Position numbers and translations under genes: made by a program. From Hyphodiscus hymeniophilus (taxonomy: Eukaryota > Ascomycota > Leotiomycetes > Helotiales > Hyphodiscaceae), in contig VNKQ01000008.1 of NCBI GenBank assembly GCA_016508695.1, forward strand, positions 1,054,001 through 1,118,000: 64,000 nucleotides of DNA, written 5' to 3'. This document shows, piece by piece, positions 34,837 through 46,414 of this stretch (position 1 is the stretch's first letter; each line of letters opens with the position of its first letter). The notes under the pieces are model-generated. The model had not been told where the DNA came from. It saw only the letters and a list, made by a program, of their open reading frames with translations, and ran no database searches.

Positions 34837-37530
34837 ATGAATGAACGAAGGAAGGCAACCACGTCGACCGACGATCGTGATGGATCTGGGGAGGGAAACA
34901 GAACAGATACCTTTCAAAATCTACAAACTGCTTTCGCCTCCGCCCAACGAGCACGACCGCCTGTGATGGAGTTCCCTGGTGAGATTGAGGAAAGCCGCGT
35001 GCCTTTAAAGGCTGGCAAAATCCAACGGCGGGAATCGAAAGGTAGACTAAGAGGGATGTTCACCAGGACTAAGGTCGACAAGAACGTTGTACCTGTCCTC
35101 GAGGAGCTGTCCAATCCTGCCAATTCGGACAAGCCAAAGGCAGTTATTGAAAGGTCGTTGTCTCGCAGCCATGCTGTTAAGATAGTCAACACTCTTCCGG
35201 CTCCAACTCCACCAATACCTTCTACACCCAAGGCTACGAGCAAACCTTTACGCATGAACTTAAGATCGAAATCCGTAAAGTACACCAAGCCGGCGCCGAA
35301 GCCGAGCCCAAAGTCCAGCACAAAATCATCGCCGAAACCTCCCACAAGAACCTCCGCAGCTTGGGATCCACCACCTCTCTTCCAAGCCTACCCCCAAGCT
35401 ATTAAGCATGCCACCTTGTCAGCCTCGACGTTATCAGCCGATTCAATACTTCGGATCAGCAATGACAAGAGAACGAACAGCGTGCGTAATGATTTCGCCC
35501 AAAGTCATCCAGATGCCGCTGGACCGCCACACACTCCAGCGGCGAAGAAGGCTGAAAAGGCGAAGAGCAAGCACCGAAGACAGATATCAGGCTCAATATC
35601 AAAGGCAGATTGGACGCAGAAGATATTTGTGCTAGTTACTTCTGGATACTTGCTCCAGTATGCTGGTGAAGGATCTTTTGATCGATTGCCGGAGAAAATG
35701 ATGCAGCTTGGCAAGGAATCAGTTGCATTTGCTAGTGACGTGATACCTGGGAAGCATTGGGTCTTGCAGATATCACAATCGATGAACGCTGATGGTACTC
35801 CAACCGCGGACTCGAGGTCACTTCTTTCACGGCTAGCTTTCAGAGGTGCAGACTATCGACGAACTGCCACAAGTCTACTTCTAGTCCTCAACAGTGCAGA
35901 GGACATGGATTCTTGGATCGCCGTCGTGAGAAGAGAGATTGAGGAATTGGGCGGGAAGAAGCACGTCTCTGAAACGGGAAAATCCAAATCAGATGGCAAG
36001 GTCATGCAATTAGAAGCTCAACCGAGTCACAGATATCTCATTCAGAGAGGTCCAGACCAGCTTTCCAATCCAGCATCTCCATCCAGCCCTTCTTTCGCAC
36101 CGCCTTGGGCCAAGGACGAACAGATTCAGGGCATACTCGAGGATGCTGCATCGGCCTTAAACAGGCCATTATCAACACTGCGGCCATCCACAGGTCACCA
36201 ATCAATCTCTAACAGCGTCATATCACATGATGGCCGGCATCTTGATAGTCTACGAGATAGTACAAATCGATTTTCGTTAATGTCTTCAGGGCAACGGACA
36301 CTCGTCACATCTCAAATATCCTCCACGGCGAGTTCACCAGTTCGCGACAGCTACCCATCCATCGAAGAATTTCCAACGCAGATATCTAATGAAGATGAAG
36401 ACGCAAGACCCCGACCAAATGCGGCAGCAATAAACGAGCGGAGAAGATCTATGCAGACTATGCAGATCCCAGTTCTTGACGATCCTCAACCCAAGATCCA
36501 TCGACACTCTACACTCGTAGTTCCAATTCGTCCTTCCAGCAGCCAGTCTACGAAACTTAACTTCAGCACCCCGAAGCGATTGACCCGGGTTCTTGTCCCT
36601 CAAACGCCCCCAGTCCCCACAATAGTAACAACGACTGCCACTCCAGGCAGGGCACGTGATTCGATTCTCAAAGGATCAAAGACAGGACCACCAGTGGCTT
36701 TGAACGTAGTCCGGTCGCTACCGCTGGTCGACGACTTACCATCACCGGGCGTGTATGCTTCTCCAGTCTTTACGCCCGCCGACTCATCTCTCAACATGGT
36801 GCAGCAAGTCAAAGCCTCCGTAGTCAGCATTCCACCCAGATCGCCATCTGCTTCGAATACAATCTCGCCAGTGGACCTTCCACACCGGTTGTCAAGTCTT
36901 ATGCCGCTCAGCTCTGGCGAGACAGCTCGTCTCGACTTCCAATTCCCAAAACGGTTCTCAAGTATGCAAAATCTTCTCGACGCTGTTGACCCATCTTCTC
37001 AAGCGCCGCTCAGACTCGCACCTCTGCCCCCAGCTGCTCTCACAACGCCATTACCAAGATCGCCATACTTCCATGGAGACGAATCCGAAGCCCCCAATGA
37101 CTGTGACCACGAGATCAAGCTCGAAGAAGAAAGCCCCGAGCCCCTTCCCATCCTTGCAAACTCAAAGCAGAAACTCCGTCGACCAGCAAGCATGCAAATT
37201 CGACCTCCATCATCGACATCGCCCATTGGCACTACTAGATCTCCAAGACGACCACTCATATCCACGAACAAACGATCATCGATCGCTCGCTCCCCAGGGT
37301 CGAGCCTTACCGGCGGAACATCTCCAGCTTCCGTTGCTGTCGTCTCCCCGTCTCTACAACGGTTGAGGGTCCAAGCCCCTCCCAAGGCCGTGGCAAACAG
37401 GAAGACCATGCGGGCATTAGTCGACGGACCACCTCCTGCACCGCCGCCAGACTACGCGTTACCACCTCTTCCTCCTGGGAGCGCGGGGTTGAGAAGTCCG
37501 ACACGAGTGAGGGGCTCAGTAAGGGTGTGA
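34837..37530 (+). CDS. PH-domain protein, large and mostly disordered
   Basis: Single-exon protein of 897 residues. Residues 1-250 are basic and Ser/Pro-rich (KPSPKSSTKSSPKP). A pleckstrin-homology domain lies at about 252-375: SKADWTQKIFVLVTSGYLLQY opens the first strands, HWVLQISQS and TSLLLVLNSAEDMDSWIAVV close it with the conserved Trp helix. The rest (about 380-897) is disordered with many SP/TP sites and proline stretches near the end (DGPPPAPPPDYALPPLPPG), a possible SH3 or EVH1 ligand. PH domains bind phosphoinositides or partners at membranes, so a role at the cell cortex is plausible but unproven. The first ATG of the frame is used; a pyrimidine-rich leader precedes it. Confidence 0.85.
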   Translation: MNERRKATTSTDDRDGSGEGNRTDTFQNLQTAFASAQRARPPVMEFPGEIEESRVPLKAGKIQRRESKGRLRGMFTRTKVDKNVVPVLEELSNPANSDKPKAVIERSLSRSHAVKIVNTLPAPTPPIPSTPKATSKPLRMNLRSKSVKYTKPAPKPSPKSSTKSSPKPPTRTSAAWDPPPLFQAYPQAIKHATLSASTLSADSILRISNDKRTNSVRNDFAQSHPDAAGPPHTPAAKKAEKAKSKHRRQISGSISKADWTQKIFVLVTSGYLLQYAGEGSFDRLPEKMMQLGKESVAFASDVIPGKHWVLQISQSMNADGTPTADSRSLLSRLAFRGADYRRTATSLLLVLNSAEDMDSWIAVVRREIEELGGKKHVSETGKSKSDGKVMQLEAQPSHRYLIQRGPDQLSNPASPSSPSFAPPWAKDEQIQGILEDAASALNRPLSTLRPSTGHQSISNSVISHDGRHLDSLRDSTNRFSLMSSGQRTLVTSQISSTASSPVRDSYPSIEEFPTQISNEDEDARPRPNAAAINERRRSMQTMQIPVLDDPQPKIHRHSTLVVPIRPSSSQSTKLNFSTPKRLTRVLVPQTPPVPTIVTTTATPGRARDSILKGSKTGPPVALNVVRSLPLVDDLPSPGVYASPVFTPADSSLNMVQQVKASVVSIPPRSPSASNTISPVDLPHRLSSLMPLSSGETARLDFQFPKRFSSMQNLLDAVDPSSQAPLRLAPLPPAALTTPLPRSPYFHGDESEAPNDCDHEIKLEEESPEPLPILANSKQKLRRPASMQIRPPSSTSPIGTTRSPRRPLISTNKRSSIARSPGSSLTGGTSPASVAVVSPSLQRLRVQAPPKAVANRKTMRALVDGPPPAPPPDYALPPLPPGSAGLRSPTRVRGSVRV

Positions 37531-39187
37531 CCACCGGGTCTTTGTGTGACTGGGTTTGATCCCAACTATGAACGACTTCACGTTGGCAGCATACATCATT
37601 CGCCCAACTTTTCATTATATCTGTAAAACTAGGCTTGGATATACTCTGGATACAGGAAGAGAATAGAAAGGAGCGAGCAATCGCAGACGAAGAACTTGAC
37701 TACAGGAGTCGGAACGGCCGAACGGGGTATACATATTCATTTTCCTTGCAGTTTTGCAGCGCATTTTAGCGATCAACGCGCCTGCGTTTTGCTTTCTGCC
37801 CGTAATTTATGATCATCATGAAAGATATACGAGATGTAGGATTATACCGGAATGACAAAAAATAACAACATGTTCCGCTTCTGATGTGCAAATGTTCATC
37901 TTCACGAAAGTAGGTCGTGTTCAAAACCAGCCCCTTGCCGAATTAACACTTGCTTGGTAGGCTTGTCCGCAGAATAGCATTCAGATGCCGCCGTCTTTAT
38001 CAAGGCGACAGGTATGACGAACTCGACATGGCAGACGGTAGATGGGTCAGCAAGAGAACTTTTGCCTCGCGGTAGTGAGGATCTCTGCGTTGTGGTATCG
38101 ATTATTGTATGGCAGATGCTGATTCCTTTTGCTTTCTGTTGGGAATGATGCGAAAGCTAGCAAGGATGGAGAGACTGGAATGTATGCCCGGGGTGTATGT
38201 GATGCCATGGAGGAGGCGATTTCTTACATCGAGGGGGTTTGATGGTGGGGTGGTGAGGGGAGCGGTGCGCGGTTTGTTGAAGTGGAGCGTACGCCGTGCT
38301 AGGGTGGAGGGCTGGATGGGAGTGGAATTCGGGGAAGGGGGAGAGGAGAGGGGAGAGAGGAGAGAGGAGAGAGAGAGAAAAAGGTGGTGTGGTGCAGCTT
38401 ATAGTCGTAAGGTCCTTCGTACAGGGGAGTCAGAGTGTGAAATCATCGTCTCTTGCGCAATCAAGGTTACTCGAAAATTGAATCAAGGTTCTGGTCCGCA
38501 GTACTTGAGATGCTATTACTCGATTCATCTTGGAAGTCAAGATTGATTTGTGTTTGTATTAGCTAATTCGAAAAATACGAAGTATTGGAAGCAAGAGTTG
38601 CAGTATGATGGGCAACATGCTGCTGTGGCTATGCTCTGAACGTTGTCAGGGTCTCCAACGAAATAGAAAGCCGCTTTTGAAGTTTTGATACTTTCCCAGC
38701 ATAGGAGAAATTTGAAGACGTAATGTATTTTGTCGTATGTCCGAGATGTGAGGAGGGAAAGCCCCGTTGCTGAGCAGAGTGGAATTCGGGTCTCAGAGTG
38801 GTCATTGAGGTTGCGAAACTAAATGAAAAAAAAAGCTTGATCTGCTTGACGGAAGATGAAATCCTGGTTGAGATCGGGCCAGTGAGTAGACGCTGAGCTT
38901 TTGAAATGGAATTGATGATTGAAATCGAGATGATTTTGTGCAACGCAAAAGGAGGACCGCCTTTGGACGATCTGTTTGAGGGTCTGGATGTCGAGTCATA
39001 ACGACCAAAATATCGAGATGTGAAGAGTAGGCGGAAGCTGACCGGTCGAGGGAGTTTCAGTGATTCAACACTGAACCGCTCAAATGGTTTGAGTGGCTAG
39101 ACTCCAGATCTTTTCGATCAATTCCCGTTTGAAGAGTTTGGGGAATCGTTCCGTCCGACGAGTTAGAGAGAGTGGCACTCAGGAAGC
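37531..39187. other. intergenic region between convergent genes
   Basis: 1.66 kb of 3' flanks with short ORFs only (for example 38109-38546 (+) and 38629-38943 (-), neither with recognisable content). Holds the purine tract listed next. Confidence 0.5.
38331..38384 (+). repeat. 54-nt pure purine (GA-rich) tract
   Basis: Uninterrupted A/G on the plus strand with GAGAGG-type repetition. Such mirror-like homopurine tracts can form triplex DNA in other systems. Confidence 0.85.
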
Positions 39188-40083
39188 TCAAGTTTTAGCA
39201 GGGGTCGAAGTGCTATCGTGGTGCTTGAGTTTTGAGATCTTCGAAATATCCTCATCGACGAGATATTGTCCAATCTTTGTCGGGTCCCATGGAGGTATTC
39301 GATTGGAGGACGGTGCCAATAGCATCATCTTGGCGAGCTCTACAGCAACCTCTCCTCCTTCCACGAATATGTCTTGGACGTCCTCTGAGTCAGTACCAAG
39401 ATATACCTGGACGTCGAGAACGAACTTCAGTATCTGCGCGTTGCCAAAATTTACCTCGCATTCGCTAATATCGTCTTGGCCTTCTTTGTTAGACACTAAG
39501 TCTGCAAAGCCCCAGCATGCCGAGATCTCAAAGTGACCATACGACTCTAAAAGATCATCGCCAATACTGCCATCTCCTTTGATATTTAGACATAATTGTC
39601 CCAGGGCAGCATTCTGGAATTTTGGTGCACCAATTGCGTGGCCAAAGTACCATAAGTCATGCCACCAGGGCCGCTGATCAAAGTGAACACCAAAACAACC
39701 CGTGTACAACCATTTCAGAAAGCTGCACAGCACGTCTTTGATTCCATATAAACCCGAGTTCGTCATCTTCTTTTCGAAATCGTCCTGGCTCTCGTCAACG
39801 AGCTCTTTGACGTTGAAGCATCGTCTCGTGCCGTCGAGCTCTTTGCAGAGATCTCGCAACCGTTTCGAAACCGCGCAAGCAAGGGCGCGTGGGAAGTACA
39901 TGGAGTCGAGTTGTCCATTGACCTGTTGGAATGTAATCTCGATCATAGTAGACCTCCAGGAGTGTTGAAGCCTCGCGTGTTATCAGTATCTAGTGCCAGT
40001 ACTTCGAATTTCGGAGATAGTTTAACTCACTTCTCGAAGGAACCATGACTTTCTCCTTCACAGAGAAGCTGCTTAGCAGCCAT
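39188..40083 (-). CDS. BTB/POZ-like protein, paralogue A
   Basis: Two exons, 40031-40083 (53 nt) and 39188-39953, joined across a 77-nt intron (GTGAGT...CTGGAG); 272 residues. Without exon 1 the frame would start at MIEITF, which lacks the N-terminal extension the paralogue also has. The order of conserved blocks (VKELVDESQDDFEKKM, FLKWLYTG, DLWYFGHAIGAPKFQNAA) is that of fungal BTB/POZ-like proteins, in which a short hydrophobic core is followed by a DLW-[YLM]-[FL]-G and PKFQN helix pair. The C-terminal half is helical and acidic. It is a clear paralogue of the gene at 41275-42106, with the same exon-1 length. Function is unknown; BTB folds usually mediate dimerisation or cullin-3 binding. 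The leader upstream contains a GTT/AAC repeat. Confidence 0.75.
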
Positions 40084-41274
40084 TTTGATCTCTTAGAGGG
40101 GTCGAGTATGTTGTGTCTCGCACTTCTAAAAGGACGTCAACGATTGGAACTGTGTTGGATCTCGATTGGTTTTGACAAGACTACTGGCCGAAAGGCTGGA
40201 GAAGTGATATAGTGATTGTCTCTCTGGTAGCAAACAGAAGATTCGAGAAGATAAATTGGTGTCAGAGGTGCCGTGACGTTTCAGAACGGAAGCGAACTCG
40301 AGTGAGTGGAAGTCAGATGTTGGAAAATGTGTAGAGATATTCCTCTACCTAAGTGCAAGAAGGTAAAAGAAGTGATTGAATGTAGATCGAGAGTCTTGTT
40401 GTTGTTGTTGTTTAGGAAGGGAGGTCGGTGCTGAGAGAGAAAGAAGTGATTAAATAGTAGCGAGGTAGGTGTGCAATTCTTCAACATCAAAGACTTTGTG
40501 AATAGCAAAGAAAGTAGAGCGATTGTGAGTTGTGAGGGTAACGAATTATTCAATCGTGAAGAGTGATACACCAGAGGGTGCATAAAATCGTGTGGGGGTT
40601 GGAGAAATCACACCTCCACGTGGAGCTATGGACATATATTGGAGAATGCTTCCTCGCTCATAGAGATGAATGTGTCCAACAAAATTGTGTGACGCTTTGT
40701 TTGTAATGTATTGAGAATTTACAGCGGCTCGAACCCCATAGATAGGTCATGATTCTTGTCATTCAGGAACGAGTGAGACTCATTAGGGACCTTCGTACCA
40801 AATGGTTGACATTGCCTGAGGGATTGAGTCCTCAAAAGCAAGAAATAAAGTCTATGTCTCTTCACACAAACAGAACGCCGTTGGCTGGTTCATATATAAG
40901 CCCGCTATTATTACGGATGGCATGTGAGCGTACTGGTTCATCTGGTTAGGGGATGTGAAGCCCGAACGCGAGGTACCATGGAAATCAAGAATTTTATTCT
41001 GAAGACCTGAAAATAACTCAATGTTTCAAATACCTTGCTTGACTGAAAATGGAATGCCTGGTACTCATTTGTTACTTCTCGATCGTTCGAGCCCAGCAAC
41101 TTACTCCTTCTCCATCCCTCGAATAGTTTGAGAAATACAGACTGGGAGGTCGAATAGCTCACCATTCGCTGCGTATCTCTTTATCAACCGGCCAACCTTG
41201 TTCAATGATTCAGAATGTTCTTGTCCATTGCTCCTGATATGCGTGCCCTCCATCCTTTGCGATGTGCATAACTC
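40084..41274. other. intergenic between the two BTB-like paralogues
   Basis: About 1.2 kb, AT-rich. The minus strand just upstream of paralogue A reads as an AC/TC-rich leader with a run of AAC triplets (near 40395-40412). No additional gene copy or relic was recognised. Confidence 0.5.
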
Positions 41275-42106
41275 TTAGGACATCGTCGAAGATCGAACTT
41301 CTGCGCCGTTCGGGCTCGAGTCTGGCGAGTCATCGTCAAGGAGATACTTGTGGATGTTGTCAGAATGCCAGGGAGCGTGTTGCATTCCCCCATTTCTCAG
41401 CACATCCTCCATGCGTTTAGCGAGCTGTACGGCAAAAGGACCACCTGCCTGGAACGCATCTCTAACCTCTTCATCCTTCAGGCCACGGTGAACTAGGTAG
41501 TCCAAGGCGAACATCAACATCTTCTGCTTTTCCAAACTCTCTTCCATATCGTCTTCGTCCAGCTGCACAGGGTATGCAAAGTCCCAGATCTTATGAAGGT
41601 AGAGGGTATCGAAGCCATCAAAGAGACCGCGACCCCAAAAACATAGTCCTTGCATAGCAGCATTTTGAAATTTCGGGCTTCCGATCCGTTGGCCAAAGTA
41701 CCAAAGATCACTGTGGCATTGTATATCACTTGGGACAGGACCAGGAAAATAGAGCCACTTCGTAAAACAAGCCAGGATGTGGGCGATATTATCGACCCAT
41801 CCATCGGCCATGCGCTTATGAAAGTCCGATTGGCTCTCTCCCAGCAGTCCTTCGATGGTGAATTCTCGTTTGCTACTCTGGTCGCAGAGACGTTTGATAC
41901 CGCGTGAGGCGTTGCAAGCCAGAACTTCCAGTAATTGCAGCTTGGCAGGATTTCCATCATAATCGGCGTAGGTTATGGTGACGAGATCGGCTGTCATGAG
42001 TCTGGAAAGTGGTTAGCGCTTCAGCTCGATCTTTGCTGCAGAGGGCTATAGACTTCTTCAGGGATGCATCAACGTTTTGTCCTTCACGATACCGTCGGGC
42101 AAACAT
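41275..42106 (-). CDS. BTB/POZ-like protein, paralogue B
   Basis: Two exons, 42054-42106 (53 nt) and 41275-42001, joined across a 52-nt intron that has a weak GTCTAT donor but a good CTAAC branch and TTTCCAG acceptor; 259 residues. Shared blocks with paralogue A are IEGLLGESQSDFHKRM, FTKWLYFPG, DLWYFGQRIGSPKFQNAA followed by LC, and a C-terminal helix ending in HKYLLDDD (A: GQYLVDED). Overall identity is low, so the duplication is old or the family evolves fast. The N-terminal exon reads MFARRYREGQNVDASLKK and can be aligned with A (MAAKQLLCEGESHGSFEK). Same-strand tandem arrangement, 1.2 kb apart. No function can be assigned beyond the BTB-like fold. Confidence 0.72.
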
Positions 42107-42769
42107 CTCGATTCAGCTCTTATGAGACGCGAGTGATGAGGAGCAAGTGGAGCTTGACAAAGCCAGCTTCGAAGCTTCGAGAGCAGTTGATGGAAAGGAC
42201 TTGTTGGAGAATTTGTTCGTTATCGTTATGAGGGGTGGTTTGTTTGCGGAGGGAGGAAACAAGCAAGAAGCTAAATTATGAGCAGGTAAAAAAGAGTGAA
42301 GTGAATGAGCTGATGCACGTGAGTCGACGGTAGTTATAGTACCTGCCGCTGAACTGGTCACTTCTTTTTCGACTAATTGCACGAAGGAGCAGGTCAATTT
42401 CAAGCCTCACCAGCGACTTCTAGCCAGGCCTTGCCCGTAGATTTTTTAACGATCATTTATTTTGACTCAAAACAGCGCACATAATTCTCGAAAAGCAAGC
42501 AGCAAAGAAAAGCTGCCCGGACTACGAATACAATCACCCCCCTCCCATACTTATTTCAGCCCCCACCTTGAGAAAACCAGACGCTCATGATGCATGACGA
42601 AGAACATCGACCAAAAGGAAGTCTCCTCTATCTCAGTCTCGGTCTCATTTCCCCATCATCCGCACTTTTCCGTCTATACTTATGTATTTATCCATCGCTC
42701 GATTTCGTGTGCTTCACCAACACATTGGCAGATTGCCAGTAACCTTTATCGATCGAGTTCGTGGAATAT
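42107..42769. other. intergenic: paralogue B leader and POM33 3' flank
   Basis: 663 nt between tandem minus-strand genes. The part next to 42107 reads as a Ser-rich leader ORF (42113-42403, minus) without an identifiable product. Confidence 0.5.
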
Positions 42770-44035
42770 TTAGGAGGCCTTCTTCGGGGCTGGCGTTCCA
42801 TTGACGTACTTTCCGACATCGGTAGCATCGTGGAAAGTTCTCGCACCGCCCTTGACACCCTCCCAAACTTGTTTGGCAGCAGGAGGAGTCGATTGAGCAC
42901 CAACAAGAGAATCAATTCTTGCACCTAACTGTCCGAACTGGCCTTTGACGAAGCTGCTCTGAGCGAATCGGGCGCGGAGGAAGGCAGTGTAGACAGCGAT
43001 CAAGACCCAGGACCATTTGCTGAAGGTAATGGCGGAAAGGAAGAGTCTACCCCAGAGGAGGATTTCGAGAATAGCAACGAGACCCATGGATGCATCATAG
43101 TATTCCTTGACGAATTTGCCAATTGTGTCGGCCATGGCATTAGGCTTGTAGGTTGGCTTTGCTCCTGGGGAAGCACCTGAGGCGGCAACTTGCTGGGGAG
43201 GCTGTAGAGTTGGGATTAGGTTTGTGCGAGTATAGGTTGCGACGTGGAAGATCGAGTAGACACCGAAGGGGAGCATTGCCAAGGGGTATTGAGGGGAAAT
43301 GAGCCAGACAAGTGCCATGACTGTATTCTGTTAGCGCGCTATTCAATTGGGAGCGTTTTGAGAGCACATACCCAAGTATTGGACATTCTCGTCAGCTGCA
43401 AAAGCCACAGCACCTCCTGGAGCCTTGCTGCCAGGTCTTGAGCGAGCACGGAACGCTTTGTAGACGACAATGCCATACGTCACAGCTGCCGATATGAATG
43501 CAAGGCGGTAAGAGAACTTAGCCCATCGCGAATAGTAGTTGAGTGTGATGTAGGAGAGGCCATATCGAGCAATACAGAAGAGGAGCGTCAAATGCCTGCA
43601 ATACTACAGTTAGCGATTTGCGCACGGATATGATAGGTTGCAGGAAACCCAAATCTGCATCCTGATCTCGGACTCCGCAAAGGTGTCCCCAAGCTCTAGA
43701 TGGTGTGGATGAGGGAAGAGAGAGCAGAAACGTACCCAACAAACCAAGCGACTACATAATTCATGTTAGCTTATGCATCCGAGTACTCCAATCAGCCATG
43801 TACTTACACTGCAGAGTCTGAGCGAGAGCGAGTATTCTTTCCTGTAGCTGTCTTCAAGTCAGCACCGTGTTTCGTCGTATTCACAACGCCGCCGAGAGCT
43901 TAGAAGCCGTTCCGAGAGCGTCTTGACAAAGAATCTCTCCTAGAACAGCTCCCAGGCCCTCCAAGCGGAAGGAGAGCGACTGGGTATGAGAACAATATGC
44001 CGTACCGGAAGCGCACCAGATGGGGGAGGCGCCAT
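42770..44035 (-). CDS. POM33: POM33/PER33 (TMEM33 family) pore membrane protein
   Basis: Five exons on the minus strand: 44006-44035, 43808-43841, 43736-43751, 43372-43595 and 42770-43320; 284 residues. Two exons are tiny (34 and 16 nt), and every join keeps frame and rebuilds ERILALAQTLQFAWFVGHLTLL. Introns are 164, 56, 140 and 51 nt. The protein has several membrane helices (TLQFAWFVGHLTLL, RLAFISAAVTYGIVVY, YLVMALVWLISPQYPLAMLPFGVYSIFHVATY, the pair around SMGLVAILEILLWGRLFL). A conserved YTRTNLIPTLQP stretch and an amphipathic basic/polar C-terminus follow. In yeast, Pom33 sits in the ER and at nuclear pores and aids pore distribution and biogenesis. Membership is convincing from both topology and sequence. 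Confidence 0.9.
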
Positions 44036-45049
44036 TGTAGGAATGGAAGACGTTGGATCGAGACTTCAAGAAGTCGACGAGGTTCTGCTCTTTGTATATC
44101 TGGAAGCTGCGTACAGTAAAGGGTGAGCGAAGTCGTTGGAGAAGACTAATTCAGATCGTGTGCGGCGGAGAGGACAAAGGTCTGCGTGCGCGCGAAGAGG
44201 TTGGTTAGCTCGTGGCACAAGCGATGATGCTGTCCAGCAGCTAGGGGCATGATTCATTCACCCACCAAAATTTCGTCACAGCTCAAGATGTTTGGATTCC
44301 GTCTTCTCAGCAGTAAATTCGGATTGGGAAAATATGAAGGCAGAATCGAAATGTCACAATATCCAACTTATGGGTGAGTGAATTGGCCCTTTTGCCCCTT
44401 TTCCCAGTTTCTTGATTCGGTGACCAAAAGCCACATTGCGTTCCCTGTGTTCTCGGGTTGGTCCCTCGACAACGTCATCCTTTGTGGCTGGTCTGGTCTG
44501 GTCTGGGCTACGGTACGGGACAAGCTACCTACGAGCACTCAGGATCTTCACATGCCAACTGATGCAAGGCAAGGGATTGACAATTGAGGATTGATTGATC
44601 GAATCATGTGACGTATCTGAACAGCACTCAGTCTTGAATCACTTGACGACCAGAATTGGACTGCGGGAGGATGACTGGCATCTTTGCGGTATCTCTATTC
44701 AGCTACCTACTGATACAAGCTCAAGGAGGGGCAATGGAGGGGTGGAAGTGGTCCCTGACGGAGGAATTCACAGATGAATGACGCAGCTCGATTCGCTCAA
44801 TTCCTTTCGTTATTTTGGGGTATCTAGGTAACACTCCTTCAACTCCAAATGCTTCCATGCTATGCTTGTGCGCTTTATATGTGCTCCTCGTAATGGTTTT
44901 ATCCTACATGGAGAGAACCGATACACACTGAATGTATGCCATATGACCTATCAACGCCAATTTCAGAATCGATTAGAGTGGAAGTACTAGTCGAGATCCC
45001 TGAACATGAGATGTGAGATCTAGTATTTAAAAGCAGTGATGCACCCAAC
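44036..45049. other. intergenic 1.0-kb region
   Basis: Promoter of POM33 (-) and 3' flank of CTK2 (-). Short ORFs only. Confidence 0.5.
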
Positions 45050-46407
45050 TCAATGGCGTCGCATTCGTTTGTTTTGATGGTGGAAGCGATTATCTTGCCC
45101 ATTTCGGTGGTTGTGACTATGATGATTCCTAGGGTTCGGATGATGTTGAGGGGGGTCGGGTTTGATGGGCTCTTCGACTTCGACCTCGTATTCTTCATAC
45201 TCAACCTTGAAGTACTCTGCAACGGTCTCTTTCTCCTGCTTGGCTTGTTCGGCATCCAACATGAACCGGATGGTGCCGTCTTGACCACGATGCGCCATGT
45301 TCTTTCGTCCCGATCCAGATGATCTAGGACTCAGTGTGGCAGGGGAGGCGATATCTCTGCCGTTGATACGAGTATCGGAAGGGCTGGCGGGAGTGATCGG
45401 TGTCTTGGGTGTCTTAATATTCGATCTGAAGCCGTTGGTCTTCGGAGCTTCGTGTTCCTCTGTGTATCGGAATATGGTTGGGTCCTCCTCAATCTCTTGG
45501 TTGAGCTTGATTCGGAGTTGAATAAACTTCTCGATGTTGAACGAAGGCCCAACAGCCGAGGATTTTTGGAAATGTGTGTACAAATCAAGCAGATCCAGCA
45601 TTGTCTCCATGACCTGTGCGCGTGAGGTGCGCCACTTCTTGTATTGGGATAACTGCTGGCCGCGGATATTCTCTTCTTGCTTCTCAAGAATCAGAGTAGC
45701 AAGCTCTATGCATGCAAAAGACATCGTGGCACATGTTTGTTTGAGAGGAGCAAAAGTCTTGTAGAGGTCGATCATCATATCGTATGTGACCTTGGCCACG
45801 TCCTTTCGAATTCCGGCCTCCTTTCCCAGCTTGATAAGGTGTTTGTGGGGGTATCTTACACGAAAGTCGAATCCAGATGCTTCAAGCATGAGGCGCTCGA
45901 GGCCAATGACAGCTTTTGCAGGTAACTCAAATGACTGCAACGACGCATCAGTTTTGTCAGAAGGGAACACAGATATATTACTCACCGCATCGTCTGAGCT
46001 GATGTGCTCAGCAGGGGGAACCTTCAAATTATGCGCAGCGCACAGGATTTCTCTTGACTTTTTGAGCGTATCTTCAATTTTGCAACCAGCCAAGAGAGCT
46101 GCGGCGGCAGCATCTTGGTATTGATATTCGGTATCTTTGTGTACAAGCCGAAATTTGTGAAAATAGTTAACGGCAGTACTGAAAGTTCGGACTGGCCTGG
46201 CAGGCTGTCAGTACGCATCAGCGCGAATATGCGAAGGAAGACTTACAGTTGCAGAGCAGTTCGGACATCATTGATCCATTGCACTCCGGAGAGGCGATAC
46301 GAGTCTTCTCGACTTGGGTTCGTTCCGAGCGCGACTAGACTCGACTGAATCTGCTGCTGAAAGATGAAAGATTGGGCAACTTGTAAGAATCCTTCATGCG
46401 GCGCCAT
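45050..46407 (-). CDS. CTK2: CTD-kinase I cyclin-like subunit (CTK2)
   Basis: Regulatory cyclin of the kinase that phosphorylates Ser2 of the RNA polymerase II CTD during elongation. Three exons: 46247-46407, 45986-46196 and 45050-45934; 418 residues. The first cyclin box spans about 8-150 (FLQVAQSFIFQQQIQ, REDSYRLSGVQWINDVRTALQLPVRTF, FHKFRLVH, DAAAAALLAGCKIEDTLKK). The second follows (ELPAKAVIGLERLMLEASGFDFRVRYPHK). The C-terminus is disordered, acidic, then His/Asn/Arg-rich. Intron 1 (50 nt) uses the CCAG acceptor that gives LPVRTF; a nearer ACAG gives the wrong frame. Intron 2 (45935-45985, GTGAGT...TTGCAG) is 51 nt, stop-free and in frame, so it is easily missed by ORF finding. The start ATG is in a good context (CACCATGG) and lies 7 nt after the stop of a small membrane-protein ORF. 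Confidence 0.92.
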
Positions 46408-46414
46408 GGTGGAG

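Noticed and set aside
40281..40583. 100-codon minus-strand ORF with an Asn run upstream of BTB-like paralogue A
   Set aside because: AC/TC-rich leader sequence; Asn run comes from an AAC microsatellite; sits where the 5' UTR is expected.
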